Source: Planctomycetota bacterium (GTDB lineage: Bacteria > Planctomycetota > UBA11346). Taken from it: DNA of 64,000 bases. A program made the position numbers and the translations under genes. The first letter of the stretch is position 1. Each line of letters begins with the position of its first letter. Below, piece after piece: positions 1 through 9,365 of the stretch. Under the pieces are notes generated by a model. That model was not told where the DNA came from and did not search any database. It saw only the letters and a program-made list of their open reading frames with translations. The stretch spans positions 124,001-188,000 of the forward strand of contig JADGDD010000003.1 in NCBI GenBank assembly GCA_016745075.1, written 5' to 3'.

Positions 1-73
1 TCTTGGGTAAAATGTGTGCAATTCCAGCATTGTCTGCCGTCTGGTCCGTGTTCCATATAGTGTATGTCGTTGC

Positions 74-1495
74 TCATGGTAGAATTTCTCCATTTAATAA
101 GGCTGATTTTATAACGGTAACAGTATGAGGTTGATGAGATTGTTCGGCAAGTTCAAGTAAAGAGGTGCCCCATGCCTTATTGCTCTGTATCAGCGAAGGG
201 TATTGCTGTAATAATGCACGAACATCTTCGTAATCACCAGCCAGCACCGCTTCAGCAATATTGTAATGTTCGTAATCTGGAGGTGTTTGAGGAGTGCTGT
301 GAGAGGCACCAGCTTTGAGAAGCGCATTAATAATATTTTGATTCCCACTATTTTCTGCACCACGTAAAGGAGACCAGCCCCAAGCATTTTTTTGATTAGG
401 GTCATAGCCAGCATCTAATAATTGTTGAATGTCATCGGTGCGGTTTTGTTCGATTGCCATGTGCATATGGGAATGACTATTCCAAGAATCCATGCGATTA
501 ATATCAGCACCATGATCTAATAACCAATGAAAGAGCATACGGTTATTAAGGAATGTTATAGAGAGTAAATGTTGACGACAGGTGTCGAAACTATTTGGAT
601 CAAATCCACTTAGAATATAATTTTGCACGCGAGATGTATCACCATGGGCAGCAGCATAGAAGCAATCACTAATGTGTGAGCTATAAGCACCATGTTTTTC
701 TAGTAATTGTATAATGGGTTTGTGTTGATGGAAACGAGCGGCAGTCAATGGATACCATGCGGTTGTTTCAAAAAAAGCATCAGTACGGGCATTATATTTG
801 AGAAGTAAGGTACATAATTTAATCATTCCCTTTTTGCTGGCCTCGTAAAGAGGCGGGCCAAAAGGAATATGAGCTTCTTCGTAGACTCGGCTTAGGGAAG
901 GATCTTGGTGGATCAACGCACAGGCAGAAGCCTCGTTTTCTGAGCGAATATATGTGATGAGAAGCTGTGCTTGCTTGTGGCGTTTTTTAATAGTTTTTTC
1001 TAGATCATAAAAGTGTAGTGCTTGCGCATCGGAGATGTAGTCTTTGGCGTAGACATGAATATAGGCACCTTGCTGAACAAGGGTTGTTGCCATTTTTTCT
1101 CGAGAATAACAAAGGGCGTGTTTGAGAAGAGAGTTGTCTGGATAAGGGTGCGGATCATTAGATCGATTCATTGCACACATATTTGCATGTAAAGAACTTT
1201 GGAAAAGATCTGTATCGTTATCTTCTATGGCTGTATAGAGTTGTTCGACGAGGACTTTCCCCTGTTGTGTTTGATGTATGTGGGCAAGTAGGTGAGCCCA
1301 ACTATTACAATGAAGCTCTCTCGCTATAATGAGCTGAGCTTGGCCAAGTTTAAGTTTTGTATTTTCGGAAAATTCTGGCGCAAAAGATTGCACGCGGTGT
1401 TCTGCAAGTGGATGGCACAGGGAAAAATAGCGCTGCAAATCTTTTGCGCGCTTCTTGAGTTGTTGGGTATTGGGTGCGTTTGGTATCGTAGCCAT
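74..1495 (-). CDS. Ankyrin-repeat protein
   Basis: A 473-residue protein with no signal peptide or membrane segment, so probably cytoplasmic. The first ~80 residues are the helical module that precedes ankyrin repeats in many bacterial proteins: it begins near QLKKRAKDLQRYF and ends in AQLIIARELHCNSWAHLLAH. Ankyrin-type repeats follow from about residue 110 to the end; the clearest is AWGWSPLRGAENSGNQNIIN with the following helix, and others contain LLDHGADIN and LLDAGYDPN. Ankyrin stacks bind proteins, and no partner can be named. The start is the ATG at 1495 because AGGAGG lies 7 nt upstream on the minus strand. A sigma70-type promoter and a structured leader precede it, so regulation at the RNA level is possible. 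It is transcribed away from the giant-protein block and appears monocistronic. Confidence 0.88.
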   Translation of the reverse strand: MATIPNAPNTQQLKKRAKDLQRYFSLCHPLAEHRVQSFAPEFSENTKLKLGQAQLIIARELHCNSWAHLLAHIHQTQQGKVLVEQLYTAIEDNDTDLFQSSLHANMCAMNRSNDPHPYPDNSLLKHALCYSREKMATTLVQQGAYIHVYAKDYISDAQALHFYDLEKTIKKRHKQAQLLITYIRSENEASACALIHQDPSLSRVYEEAHIPFGPPLYEASKKGMIKLCTLLLKYNARTDAFFETTAWYPLTAARFHQHKPIIQLLEKHGAYSSHISDCFYAAAHGDTSRVQNYILSGFDPNSFDTCRQHLLSITFLNNRMLFHWLLDHGADINRMDSWNSHSHMHMAIEQNRTDDIQQLLDAGYDPNQKNAWGWSPLRGAENSGNQNIINALLKAGASHSTPQTPPDYEHYNIAEAVLAGDYEDVRALLQQYPSLIQSNKAWGTSLLELAEQSHQPHTVTVIKSALLNGEILP

Positions 1496-1598
1496 GAGAA
1501 GCCTCCTAGCTTGGCCGTATATCTTTACGGTCAGCGGTTACAGAGGCGAATAGGCTCGGCCTTTTCTGGAACATCCAGCAGCTAGTCGCGAATAGCAG
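1496..1598 (-). promoter_or_regulatory. Structured leader of the ankyrin gene (riboswitch-like)
   Basis: Read on the minus strand, the ~100-nt leader starts just after the promoter and can form a closing stem CTAGCT/AGCTAG (1580-1585 with 1506-1511). Inside it are a CTGGA-loop-TCCAG hairpin (1566-1578) and a 7-bp hairpin ACCGTA-type arm (1513-1519 with 1526-1532). Immediately next to the 3' arm lies the GAGGC of the Shine-Dalgarno region (1501-1505), which can pair with GCCTC at 1543-1547. That pairing is a pseudoknot with, or an alternative to, the closing stem. This resembles a translational switch. I could not match it to a known riboswitch class. Confidence 0.4.
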
Positions 1599-1604
1599 TG
1601 TGTA

Positions 1605-1633
1605 TGTATAGATAATTTTTTCATTTGAGTCAA
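1605..1633 (-). promoter_or_regulatory. Sigma70-type promoter of the ankyrin gene
   Basis: On the minus strand TTGACT (1628-1633) is followed by a 17-nt spacer and TATACA (1605-1610). The -35 matches 5 of 6 consensus bases and the -10 matches 5 of 6 with ideal spacing. Transcription would start near 1598, placing the whole structured element in the transcript. Confidence 0.7.
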
Positions 1634-2074
1634 GTATGTAGATGTTATCGATTGGACATTACGCTTACTGTATAGTGAGTTTGTCATCATATCAGAGGGT
1701 CGTTCTCTGTATTTCTTGATGAGATAAAAATGAAAATATTCTAGCGCATATTTGATTGTGGGTAGAGAAGTATATGAGAACTCATTTTGGATACAACATA
1801 AAGACCGAGAGGGTGCGGTGTGGTATTGTCTTGTACGAACCGAAGATCGATTTGAAGAATATGTTAACGAATCGTTAAGGCGTTACTTTGACTTGAAGGA
1901 GACAGGGTCGTCATGGAATACGGACTAGAGTGGTAGAGTAAAATCTTGTTTGGTCGGAAGCGAGAAAGGGCAGAACCGTATTTGTTGAGGTATGGTTCAT
2001 GATGGAGAGCATATGCAAAATCTACCTTATCTCTTTTACATGTAATGATTTACATAAGAAGAGGAAGAATGCGT
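1634..2074. other. Non-coding gap with a possible short gene remnant
   Basis: No convincing gene lies here. The only protein-like stretch is a plus-strand frame from GTG 1758 to TAG 1926-1928 (56 codons), rich in Trp, Tyr and charged residues (for example SFWIQHKDREGAVWYC). It has no ribosome binding site and no ATG. It could be a decayed gene fragment or chance. An open frame from about 1999 runs into the giant-protein gene but straddles its promoter and is not believed. Confidence 0.25.
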
Positions 2075-2103
2075 TTGACAGCAGCACGTCTGTGACCTAT
2101 ACC
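2075..2103 (+). promoter_or_regulatory. Sigma70-type promoter of the SUMF1/Bat block
   Basis: TTGACA (2075-2080, perfect -35), 17-nt spacer, TATACC (2098-2103, 4 of 6). It lies 43 nt upstream of the ATG at 2147, leaving a short leader that carries GGAGG at 2136-2140. It is the only good promoter seen for the plus-strand block that runs to 18438. Confidence 0.65.
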
Positions 2104-2146
2104 AATAGGGCCCAAAAGGGAACAAGTTGGGATATGGAGGGTGAGA

Positions 2147-5100
2147 ATGCTGCGTTCTATGATGGTCTGTCTGTACGTCTGCGGGTTTCTATATTCAGAG
2201 GATGTAGAACAGCATATCCATCTACCAAAGCCGAAAAAGCCAGTTGATGAGCCAGCTTGGGTTCATGACAAGCTAGGGGATTTGAGTGGTCGGGTTTGGC
2301 ATGCGAAGCCAGCTGTAACAGGAACACCTCTCACCACAGTACAGGGTGTGCGAGTAGTTGATTTTGGTGATGAAAACATGTTCCGTCATGAAGATAAGAA
2401 AACAGGTCAAGCTGCGCTCGCATCGCATCTTGGTATAACCCGCATAAGTGGTATGGATGTTGATGGGGACGGTGTTAAACAAGAATATATCAATTATCGT
2501 GAATTTAATGTAGATGTGCCATTTAATGGACGCCCTCCATCCTATGATATAGAAGCGAATAGCGCGATTTTTTATGGTGGGTCCACTATTTTCGCAGAGA
2601 AGGAAGAATCTGGTCCAGAAGAATTTGGAATTAATTCCGGGGAAGGGAAGAATTGGTCATATATAACACCAGACAATATGGGCAAACATAGTGCATTTGC
2701 TATTTGCTTATGGAAAAAGGAAGATTTCCGATATGGTGGGGACGAACATCGTGTTTCTTTAGATGAAACAAGTCGATTTGGTTTACATGTGATGCGCTTC
2801 TTTTGGCGAGTAACAGATGGTCGATATGTTGTTAAGGACGGCGATCAGTATTATATTTCGGAATATAATTGGGGTTCGTTAGATGCACAAAAATATTGGA
2901 GTGATGTAAAAAAATATAATCCAGTAGAACTGGGTTTAAGTAAGCATACCCAAGGAAGTAATGGTGTCGTGTATGGCATGTCACCAACTGAAACAAAATG
3001 GGCGCCGTATAACCCACATGCGCCCTATCATATTGATTTTCAGCCCGAAAAGGCGATGTTCGAAAAGCGAACGTTTAATGATGTTCAAGAATTGGGTTTT
3101 TATTTTGGTAAGAATAATTTTGAAAATGTAGGCATGGCTATTAAGTGGTATGCATTTGAGGTTTTAGCGACCGTTCATCGGCCAGAGCGACCAAGTGAAA
3201 CTTTAGATATGGCAGAAATTCAAATAGATGATGCATCTACTTTTTATATAAGTAAAACAGAAATACCGTATGTATTATTTAAGCGTGTTCGTCGTTGGGC
3301 AGTGGCACCGCAATTTGCTTTTGATCAGTTTTACCCTTTTGTTACAGAGAATGATGGCGATATGGGATCTATGGATTATGGACCCGATGGGGTATTGCAA
3401 GAGCATGGAGCCAATGAACCAGTAACTGATATTACTTGGCTAGATGCCATGCTCTGGTGTAATATGCTGAGTGAGTACGAAGGTCGAGAGCCTGTCTATT
3501 ATTTTACAGATGATTATAAATATATGCAAAGAAGAGCGCGTGTCCGACAGTGGGGTGAGAGAAGGAATGTGCTGTATAAACCACGCGTATACGTCAAATG
3601 GGAGGCTGATGGTTATAGATTACCAACGTCACAGGAATGGTTAGCAGCAGCAGGTAACGCAAATGAGGCTGAAGCGTGGACCAGTAGCACGAGTAACGGC
3701 AGTACGCAGTCGGTGGCAGGAAAGAAAGCGAATGAGCATGGTCTGTATGATATGTTTGGTAATGTGTGGGAGTATGTTTGGGACGTGGGCGAAGCCTATG
3801 ATCCAAGTGCAAAAGGCTTTGTAGCGCAGCACACTGTTTTTGGTGGAGATTTTAATTACCCAGCACATCCAATGGAAACATTAGGAAACCCGTATGGAGA
3901 TACTCCGCATAAAGGTCATTTTAGTATTGGGCTACGTGTCGTTCGGCGAAATGCTGGTGGCACCAAACCATCAACTGAAATTCCAGAAACAATAAACTAT
4001 CCAACATGGACGATTTCAGAAAAAGATGTGAGCAAAGGGATGTCCGTAGAACAAGTCCAAGGCGATGTTTTAAAAATGCTTGAATCACCAGAAAGCAATT
4101 ACAAACGAGAGCAAGATGGAGTGAATGTATTTGTTTCTCCAGGCCATATGGCACAATCTGAAATTACCTATGCGCAGTGGAAAAAGGTTCGTGACTGGGC
4201 GGTACACATGGGCTATGTGTTTAATTATGACGGTGACATGGGCTCTATGGATTTCAGGACATGGGCAGACAAAAAACATAGCCCAGATGAACCAGTCACT
4301 GGATTGACACGCTTAGATGTGGTTGTCTGGTGTAATGCTCTTTCTCAAATGGAAGGGAGAACACCATGCTATTATCAAGATAAGATTTTTTCAAAAATTT
4401 ATAAAGAGTCTTATCAAGCACGGGCATTTAATTCACGGCGGTCAAATATATTTGATGATCTGGCAATGCACCTACTCGGTTGGAAACCAAGTATGAAAAA
4501 GAAGCCAGGATTGGAGCAAGAGTATCAAGGTGAAGACTGGTTTAATACCTATGGTCTTGGCAGTTTTAAAAGAAGGTATGGTGGTGGCATGAGTCATCCT
4601 GTTTTTGCAGGCCCAGTTCCACACGTGGATTGGTCTCAAGATGGCTATCGTATTCCAACGTTCTCAGAATGGGTGGTAGCCTGTAAGGCACAAACAAAAA
4701 CAACATTCCATTGGGGTAATGAACCAGATCTTACTGGAGAACACGCTTGGTCTTGGCACAATAGCGACGGTAAAACTCACGGAGCAGGGCAAAAGCCTGC
4801 GAATAAAAACGGTTTTTATGATATGCTTGGTAATGTTCATGAAATGTGTTGGGGCAGAACCAATATGCATAAAAATCAAAGTAAACATGAAACGTGGAAC
4901 CCCAAAGGCACAGTCATTGGAACGGAAGGTGGTTCATCGCACCAAATGCAGGGTGGGTCATTCATGGATTCAACCATTCCGAGATCATCTGCATTGGCTT
5001 TTGTAGCAGGTGGCGGAAAGAAATTGAGATCGCGTTTTTTCATAAGTATTTGGAATTGGAATTCTTTTCCTAATGTAGGGTTCCGCCCTATTCGGTGTAA

Positions 5101-6328
5101 AGCGCGTGAGCACAGGCAAAGTGGTAATGAATTGCCAGAAAATATTTTAATACTTGATGTGAATCTTGCCGATGCGATTACACCACTACAGGGGCAAACC
5201 GATAGAGGAAATCTCAACCGTAATGGTGTGCTTTTTAGCATGCCAATAACAACACCACCACGTATCAAATGGACCTTCACTCCAGAGCCACAAGCACGAC
5301 TCACAACTTGCCCGCTTGTGCATAGAGACCAAGTGTACATTGGCAGTGATAATGGTTATCTGTATGCACTTAATAGTGAGACAGGAGAAGAACGGTGGAA
5401 ATTCAAACTGAATGAGAAGCCGCCATATAATGAAAAAGGCACGTATTGGGGGTATACTTACCCATCTGCTCCAACCATTAAAGAAGGTGTCTTGTATATT
5501 GGAAGCCAAGGTCCAGGAACGGCGAGGCTCTATGCGCTCGATATAGAAACGGGTCGCACCAAATGGAGTGTCTCTAGCAAGGGCGCTAAAATGGTTAGTA
5601 GCGCACCTGTGCCAGCGTATGGTGCTGTGTTTGCGTATCTTACTGGATATGGTGATGAAAGTGGACTGATAGCTGTTCACGAAAAAACAGGACAACTTTT
5701 AACTTTATATAGTAATTATTTCTGGGGTGGCTGGCAACGTAGCATGAACTTTGCAGATGGTACTTTGCTAGCGGCAGGTAAGTTGGTTGATTTACGGAGT
5801 GGGTCTATACGTGGTGAGACCTCGGCAGGAAAAAATACCTCCGTCATAGATGATGGCCGCGTGTATGCGGTTGGCGGAGCGGCGATGTGGACTCCAAAAA
5901 TAAAAGTGAGCGATTATCGCAGCGGCAAAGAAATTTACACGGTTGAGTTAAATGATGAAAATACGAAATATAATAGAGTAGCGATAACAGAAAATACCTT
6001 AGCGCTGTGGAAAGATAATATGTACATAGGCACCAGCCAAGGTGAACTCTACTGTAATGATACAGCAGATGGTACAAATAAATGGAAGGCACCATTGCCA
6101 ACGAGTACAGTTGCTGCCCCAATTGTAGCAACAGAATCACATGCTAGTAATAAAGCAGTGGTCTATATTGGCTGCGAAGATGGAAGTGTTTGTGCGATTG
6201 ATGGAGTAACGGGAACAGTGCTCTGGACTTGGCAAGCTGGTGGACGTGTGTGGATGGATATTTGGGCAGAAGAAGGTGTGTTGTATGTTGCAAGTGATGA
6301 CGGAACGCTCACCTGTTTGAAACCATAA
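2147..6328 (+). CDS. Giant exported protein: two SUMF1/FGE-like domains plus PQQ-type beta-propeller
   Basis: About 1393 residues. The start is ATG 2147 because GGAGG sits 6 nt upstream; it gives a hydrophobic leader (MLRSMMVCLYVCGFLYS) ending near residue 18, consistent with Sec export. Residues ~20-350 are an unrecognised domain with a DxDxDG calcium-loop-like motif (DVDGDGV). Residues ~360-600 and ~660-985 are formylglycine-generating-enzyme-like (C-type-lectin fold) domains, with YRLPTSQEW, GLYDMFGNVWEYVWD and GFRPIRC-type endings. Each carries a DGDMGSMD box. The catalytic cysteines of aerobic FGE, expected after the GGS motif, are absent (GGSFMDS, GGDFNYP), so ligand or protein binding is likelier than sulfatase maturation. 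From ~1035 to the end there are PQQ-type propeller blades such as YIGSDNGYLYALNSETG. It is first in the block and paralogous to the gene at 14422. Its function is unknown. Confidence 0.9.
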   Translation: MLRSMMVCLYVCGFLYSEDVEQHIHLPKPKKPVDEPAWVHDKLGDLSGRVWHAKPAVTGTPLTTVQGVRVVDFGDENMFRHEDKKTGQAALASHLGITRISGMDVDGDGVKQEYINYREFNVDVPFNGRPPSYDIEANSAIFYGGSTIFAEKEESGPEEFGINSGEGKNWSYITPDNMGKHSAFAICLWKKEDFRYGGDEHRVSLDETSRFGLHVMRFFWRVTDGRYVVKDGDQYYISEYNWGSLDAQKYWSDVKKYNPVELGLSKHTQGSNGVVYGMSPTETKWAPYNPHAPYHIDFQPEKAMFEKRTFNDVQELGFYFGKNNFENVGMAIKWYAFEVLATVHRPERPSETLDMAEIQIDDASTFYISKTEIPYVLFKRVRRWAVAPQFAFDQFYPFVTENDGDMGSMDYGPDGVLQEHGANEPVTDITWLDAMLWCNMLSEYEGREPVYYFTDDYKYMQRRARVRQWGERRNVLYKPRVYVKWEADGYRLPTSQEWLAAAGNANEAEAWTSSTSNGSTQSVAGKKANEHGLYDMFGNVWEYVWDVGEAYDPSAKGFVAQHTVFGGDFNYPAHPMETLGNPYGDTPHKGHFSIGLRVVRRNAGGTKPSTEIPETINYPTWTISEKDVSKGMSVEQVQGDVLKMLESPESNYKREQDGVNVFVSPGHMAQSEITYAQWKKVRDWAVHMGYVFNYDGDMGSMDFRTWADKKHSPDEPVTGLTRLDVVVWCNALSQMEGRTPCYYQDKIFSKIYKESYQARAFNSRRSNIFDDLAMHLLGWKPSMKKKPGLEQEYQGEDWFNTYGLGSFKRRYGGGMSHPVFAGPVPHVDWSQDGYRIPTFSEWVVACKAQTKTTFHWGNEPDLTGEHAWSWHNSDGKTHGAGQKPANKNGFYDMLGNVHEMCWGRTNMHKNQSKHETWNPKGTVIGTEGGSSHQMQGGSFMDSTIPRSSALAFVAGGGKKLRSRFFISIWNWNSFPNVGFRPIRCKAREHRQSGNELPENILILDVNLADAITPLQGQTDRGNLNRNGVLFSMPITTPPRIKWTFTPEPQARLTTCPLVHRDQVYIGSDNGYLYALNSETGEERWKFKLNEKPPYNEKGTYWGYTYPSAPTIKEGVLYIGSQGPGTARLYALDIETGRTKWSVSSKGAKMVSSAPVPAYGAVFAYLTGYGDESGLIAVHEKTGQLLTLYSNYFWGGWQRSMNFADGTLLAAGKLVDLRSGSIRGETSAGKNTSVIDDGRVYAVGGAAMWTPKIKVSDYRSGKEIYTVELNDENTKYNRVAITENTLALWKDNMYIGTSQGELYCNDTADGTNKWKAPLPTSTVAAPIVATESHASNKAVVYIGCEDGSVCAIDGVTGTVLWTWQAGGRVWMDIWAEEGVLYVASDDGTLTCLKP

Positions 6329-6343
6329 AAGAAAAGGAAAAAA

Positions 6344-7378
6344 ATGAAAGCTCGTGTGCCGCTATATGTGCAGGTCTATAGAAAACTGCGCGACATGATT
6401 AGAGAAAAAGGATTTGAAGATGGTGATTTATTGCCATCAGAAGCGCAGCTTGCAGAAAATTTCAAGGTCGGCAGAAAGACAGTTCGTTCAGCATTGCAGC
6501 GTTTGCAAGATGCGGGTTTAGTAAACTCAAAAAGCAAAACCGGATGGGAAGTACGCAATGGGACTTTAACCACAGAGCGTTTACCAGCGGCATTGATTGT
6601 CAAGAATGCTGTCGAAATAGATTGTATAGAAACAGTACGAGAAGGTTTGCGCAAAAAACACTACGGTATGCATAGCCATATTATGAGCAGAGGTGAAACC
6701 TGTCTCGCAGGCAATATGTATTTAGATAGCCTGTCGATGATTATGTTTGTTTCAGGGAATCCGATAGAAAAAAGTTTTATTGATGAAGCGAGGGATAATC
6801 ACTTGCCTGTACTGGGAATTGGCATTGATAAAGAAGTGAATTATGACACGATTAGTGTTGATAATTATCAAAGTACGATTTTTTTGCTGGACAAAATGTT
6901 AGAAGATGGCCATCAACATATTTATTTTATTTCAAATAAAATAAAAGATTTGTCATTTCAGATTCGTCAACAGGCATTTCATGATTGGTCACAACAACAT
7001 CCAGAAGAAGCAAATGAGATAAAAATTGAACTAAACTGGGTGAGTCCAGACGAGGCAGCAGCCATTGTTGCACAATTGAAAAACTGCACATCTCCTCCCG
7101 CTCTAGTCTGTAGCACCTATATTATAGCTGTTGCTCTACATGCTGTTTGTGTGGCAGCTGGCCTTTCTGTGCCGCAAGATGTTTCATTATCTAGCTGTGA
7201 TGAACCAAGGTCAGTAGTGAATCCACTTATTACTCATTGTGCTTTGAATTGGGAAGCGGTTGGTCTGTGTGCCGCCGAAATAGTAGAAAATCGTAGTAAC
7301 GGAAATTGTTCCCCAACTCATCTTATTCGTATACCACCAGAGTTTCATCAAGGATCAACAACACAGTCACGTCACTAA
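6344..7378 (+). CDS. GntR-type regulator with LacI-like effector domain
   Basis: 344 residues. Residues ~1-70 form a GntR winged helix (PLYVQVYRKLRDMI, then LPSEAQLAENFKVGRKTVRS as recognition region). From about residue 80 the protein resembles a periplasmic-binding/LacI effector domain, with SVDNYQST and SLSSCDEPRSVVNPLIT typical of the C-terminal lobe. Such GntR-LacI hybrids usually bind a sugar or sugar-like ligand and repress adjacent genes. The gene starts 15 bp after the SUMF1/PQQ gene, with AAAGGA upstream of its ATG, so it is almost certainly co-transcribed and may autoregulate the block. The promoter at 2075-2103 is the natural place to look for its operator. No obvious palindrome was found there. 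Confidence 0.9.
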   Translation: MKARVPLYVQVYRKLRDMIREKGFEDGDLLPSEAQLAENFKVGRKTVRSALQRLQDAGLVNSKSKTGWEVRNGTLTTERLPAALIVKNAVEIDCIETVREGLRKKHYGMHSHIMSRGETCLAGNMYLDSLSMIMFVSGNPIEKSFIDEARDNHLPVLGIGIDKEVNYDTISVDNYQSTIFLLDKMLEDGHQHIYFISNKIKDLSFQIRQQAFHDWSQQHPEEANEIKIELNWVSPDEAAAIVAQLKNCTSPPALVCSTYIIAVALHAVCVAAGLSVPQDVSLSSCDEPRSVVNPLITHCALNWEAVGLCAAEIVENRSNGNCSPTHLIRIPPEFHQGSTTQSRH

Positions 7379-7405
7379 GAGCCCTGTCTCTTGAAAGGAA
7401 AAAAT

Positions 7406-8428
7406 ATGTCAGATCAAATGAGTCTTCAGCCGCCTATCTCCGCCGAAGAAAAAGCGCGTTTAGAAAAACAAGCAGAAGATGCCTGTGTGCTTATTAAAAC
7501 ATTAAAAGATGAAGTTGCCAAAGCTGTTGTCGGTCAGCAGGGCATCATAGATGATTTATTAGTTGGTCTTTTGTCTGGTGGCCATGTGTTAGTAGAAGGT
7601 GTGCCAGGCCTTGCAAAAACAACAATCATTAAACATTTGTCTGAATGTATGCGTTGTGATTTTCAACGTATACAATTTACGCCAGACTTATTGCCTGCGG
7701 ATATCGTTGGTTCAATGATGTATAACCCCAAAACGATGGAGTTCACCACTCGTAAAGGGCCTATCTTCACCAATATTTTGCTGGCTGATGAAATTAACCG
7801 GTGTCCACCCAAAGTGCAATCGGCTTTGTTGGAGGCGATGGCAGAGCAGCAAATCACGCTTGGTGAAACAACATATAAACTAGAGCAGCCATTCTTAGTA
7901 ATGGCAACAGAAAACCCAGTAGAGAATGAAGGAACGTATCCACTGCCAGAGGCGCAATTAGACCGTTTCATGATAAAAACCTACATCACCTACAATCCAG
8001 CCGATGAAGAATTGCAAATTTTAGAGTTTATTGCTAACGGTGGAGCTAAAGAGGTGTTAGACCCTGTGCTTGGTGCAGAAGATATTTTGTCATTGCGCAA
8101 GATAGCAAAAGAGGTCTACATGGCAGACCAACTTAAACAATACATCGTAGACCTGGTTGTTGCGAGCAGAGATATTGGCACGGTTTCCTCAGAGTTAGAT
8201 GGGCTTGTAAAATTTGGCGCATCGCCACGGGCAACGATTGCATTAACCAAGGCTTGCCGTGTACGTGCTTTACTGGCTGGTCGCTATTACGTTATTCCTG
8301 ACGATATTAAATCCATTGCCCGTGCCATTCTTGGGCATCGGATCATTACTACTTATGAAGCAGCAGCAGAAGAGATTACCTCGTATGACATCGTAGATAA
8401 ATTGCTTGAAATTATTGAAGTTCCCTAG
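7406..8428 (+). CDS. MoxR-family AAA+ ATPase
   Basis: 340 residues from ATG 7406, chosen because AAAGGA lies 6 nt upstream; an in-frame TTG 15 nt earlier falls inside the ribosome binding site. The MoxR hallmarks are clear: a Walker A-like segment GVPGLAKTT, sensor region LLADEINRCPPKVQSALLEAMAEQQIT, ATENPVENEGTYPLPEAQLDRFM, and a C-terminal lid with ASPRATIALTKACRVRALL. MoxR ATPases act as chaperones with VWA-domain proteins, remodelling or activating partners at the membrane. Here it is followed by DUF58 and two VWA proteins, the standard Bat-type arrangement. Cytoplasmic. Confidence 0.95.
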   Translation: MSDQMSLQPPISAEEKARLEKQAEDACVLIKTLKDEVAKAVVGQQGIIDDLLVGLLSGGHVLVEGVPGLAKTTIIKHLSECMRCDFQRIQFTPDLLPADIVGSMMYNPKTMEFTTRKGPIFTNILLADEINRCPPKVQSALLEAMAEQQITLGETTYKLEQPFLVMATENPVENEGTYPLPEAQLDRFMIKTYITYNPADEELQILEFIANGGAKEVLDPVLGAEDILSLRKIAKEVYMADQLKQYIVDLVVASRDIGTVSSELDGLVKFGASPRATIALTKACRVRALLAGRYYVIPDDIKSIARAILGHRIITTYEAAAEEITSYDIVDKLLEIIEVP

Positions 8429-8474
8429 GCGGGCGTGCACGCTTAATTCGTACACTACCTTAAGGAGACTCACA

Positions 8475-9350
8475 ATGGCTGAAATACCTGCATCCTTTCT
8501 CAAGAAAATTCGCAAGATAGAATTAAAAACGCGGCAAAAAGTTGAAGATATTTTTACCGGAAGCTATAAATCTGTATTCCACGGACGTGGACTTGAATTT
8601 GAAGATATACGTCCTTATCAAGATGGCGATGACGTGCGCTATATTGATTGGAACGTGTCCGCGCGTGCAGATGATTTACATGTAAAAATATTCCGAGAAG
8701 AACGAGAGTTGACGCTTATACTAGCGATAGACATTAGTGCTTCAACCGACTTTGGTTCAGGTGGGCAGAATAAACGTGAGGTGATGGCAGAAATTGCATC
8801 AGTGCTCGCTTTTAGTGCGATACGGAATAGTGATAAAGTTGGTTTAATACTTTTCACCAACGAGGCTGAGAAATTTGTGCCGCCATCAAAAGGTCGAGAT
8901 CATGTGATGCGGATCATCAGAGAAATTCTCTACTATGAGCCTAAGCATAGCGGCACCAATCTTGATAATGCTTTTAAGTATATCAATAATGTTGTGCCGA
9001 GAAAATCTTTTGTTTTTATGCTTTCAGACTTCCTTGGTAAAGACTATCAAAAATCTATGCGGGTGGCATCTGGGCGCTATGACCTTGTTCCTATCGTCTG
9101 TGTTGACGACCGAGAAATGGAATTGCCGAATGTTGGTTGGGTTGCCATGCAAGATTCGGAAACAGGTGAAATTGTAGAAGTAAATACTTCTTCTTCAAAA
9201 GTTCGAAAATTATTTACAGAAAAATCAAATGAACGATTAAAAGAATTGAAGTACCAGTTCACGAGAGCAGGTATGGATAGTATAGAAGTGCGTAGTAAGC
9301 AGCAGTACATTAGTGCGCTGCAAAGTTTCTTTGTTCAACGTATGCAATAA
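8475..9350 (+). CDS. DUF58 domain protein of the MoxR/Bat system
   Basis: 291 residues from ATG 8475, with AAGGAG 7 nt upstream. The DUF58 signature is visible early (GRGLEFEDIRPYQDGDDVRYIDW), followed by a VWA-like fold with a MIDAS-type DISAST motif (LAIDISASTDFGSG) and SDFLG. DUF58 proteins are regular partners of MoxR ATPases, though their molecular role is poorly defined. No signal peptide or transmembrane helix is evident, so it should be cytoplasmic, next to MoxR. It sits 46 bp after moxR and 15 bp before the next gene in one operon. Confidence 0.93.
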   Translation: MAEIPASFLKKIRKIELKTRQKVEDIFTGSYKSVFHGRGLEFEDIRPYQDGDDVRYIDWNVSARADDLHVKIFREERELTLILAIDISASTDFGSGGQNKREVMAEIASVLAFSAIRNSDKVGLILFTNEAEKFVPPSKGRDHVMRIIREILYYEPKHSGTNLDNAFKYINNVVPRKSFVFMLSDFLGKDYQKSMRVASGRYDLVPIVCVDDREMELPNVGWVAMQDSETGEIVEVNTSSSKVRKLFTEKSNERLKELKYQFTRAGMDSIEVRSKQQYISALQSFFVQRMQ

Positions 9351-9365
9351 GAGAGGGGGTGTCAT

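Noticed and set aside
1999..2247. An 82-codon plus-strand frame before the first giant gene
   Set aside because: It spans the TTGACA-17-TATACC promoter and overlaps the well-supported start at 2147; no ribosome site and no recognisable content.
5186..5695. Long minus-strand frame inside the first giant gene (and similar antisense frames at 4876-5340, 13942-14388, 55584-55985)
   Set aside because: These are shadows of strongly coding plus-strand genes; no ribosome sites and no domain content.
2147..6328. True formylglycine-generating enzyme with sulfatase partners
   Set aside because: Catalytic cysteines are missing and no sulfatase gene is present in the window.
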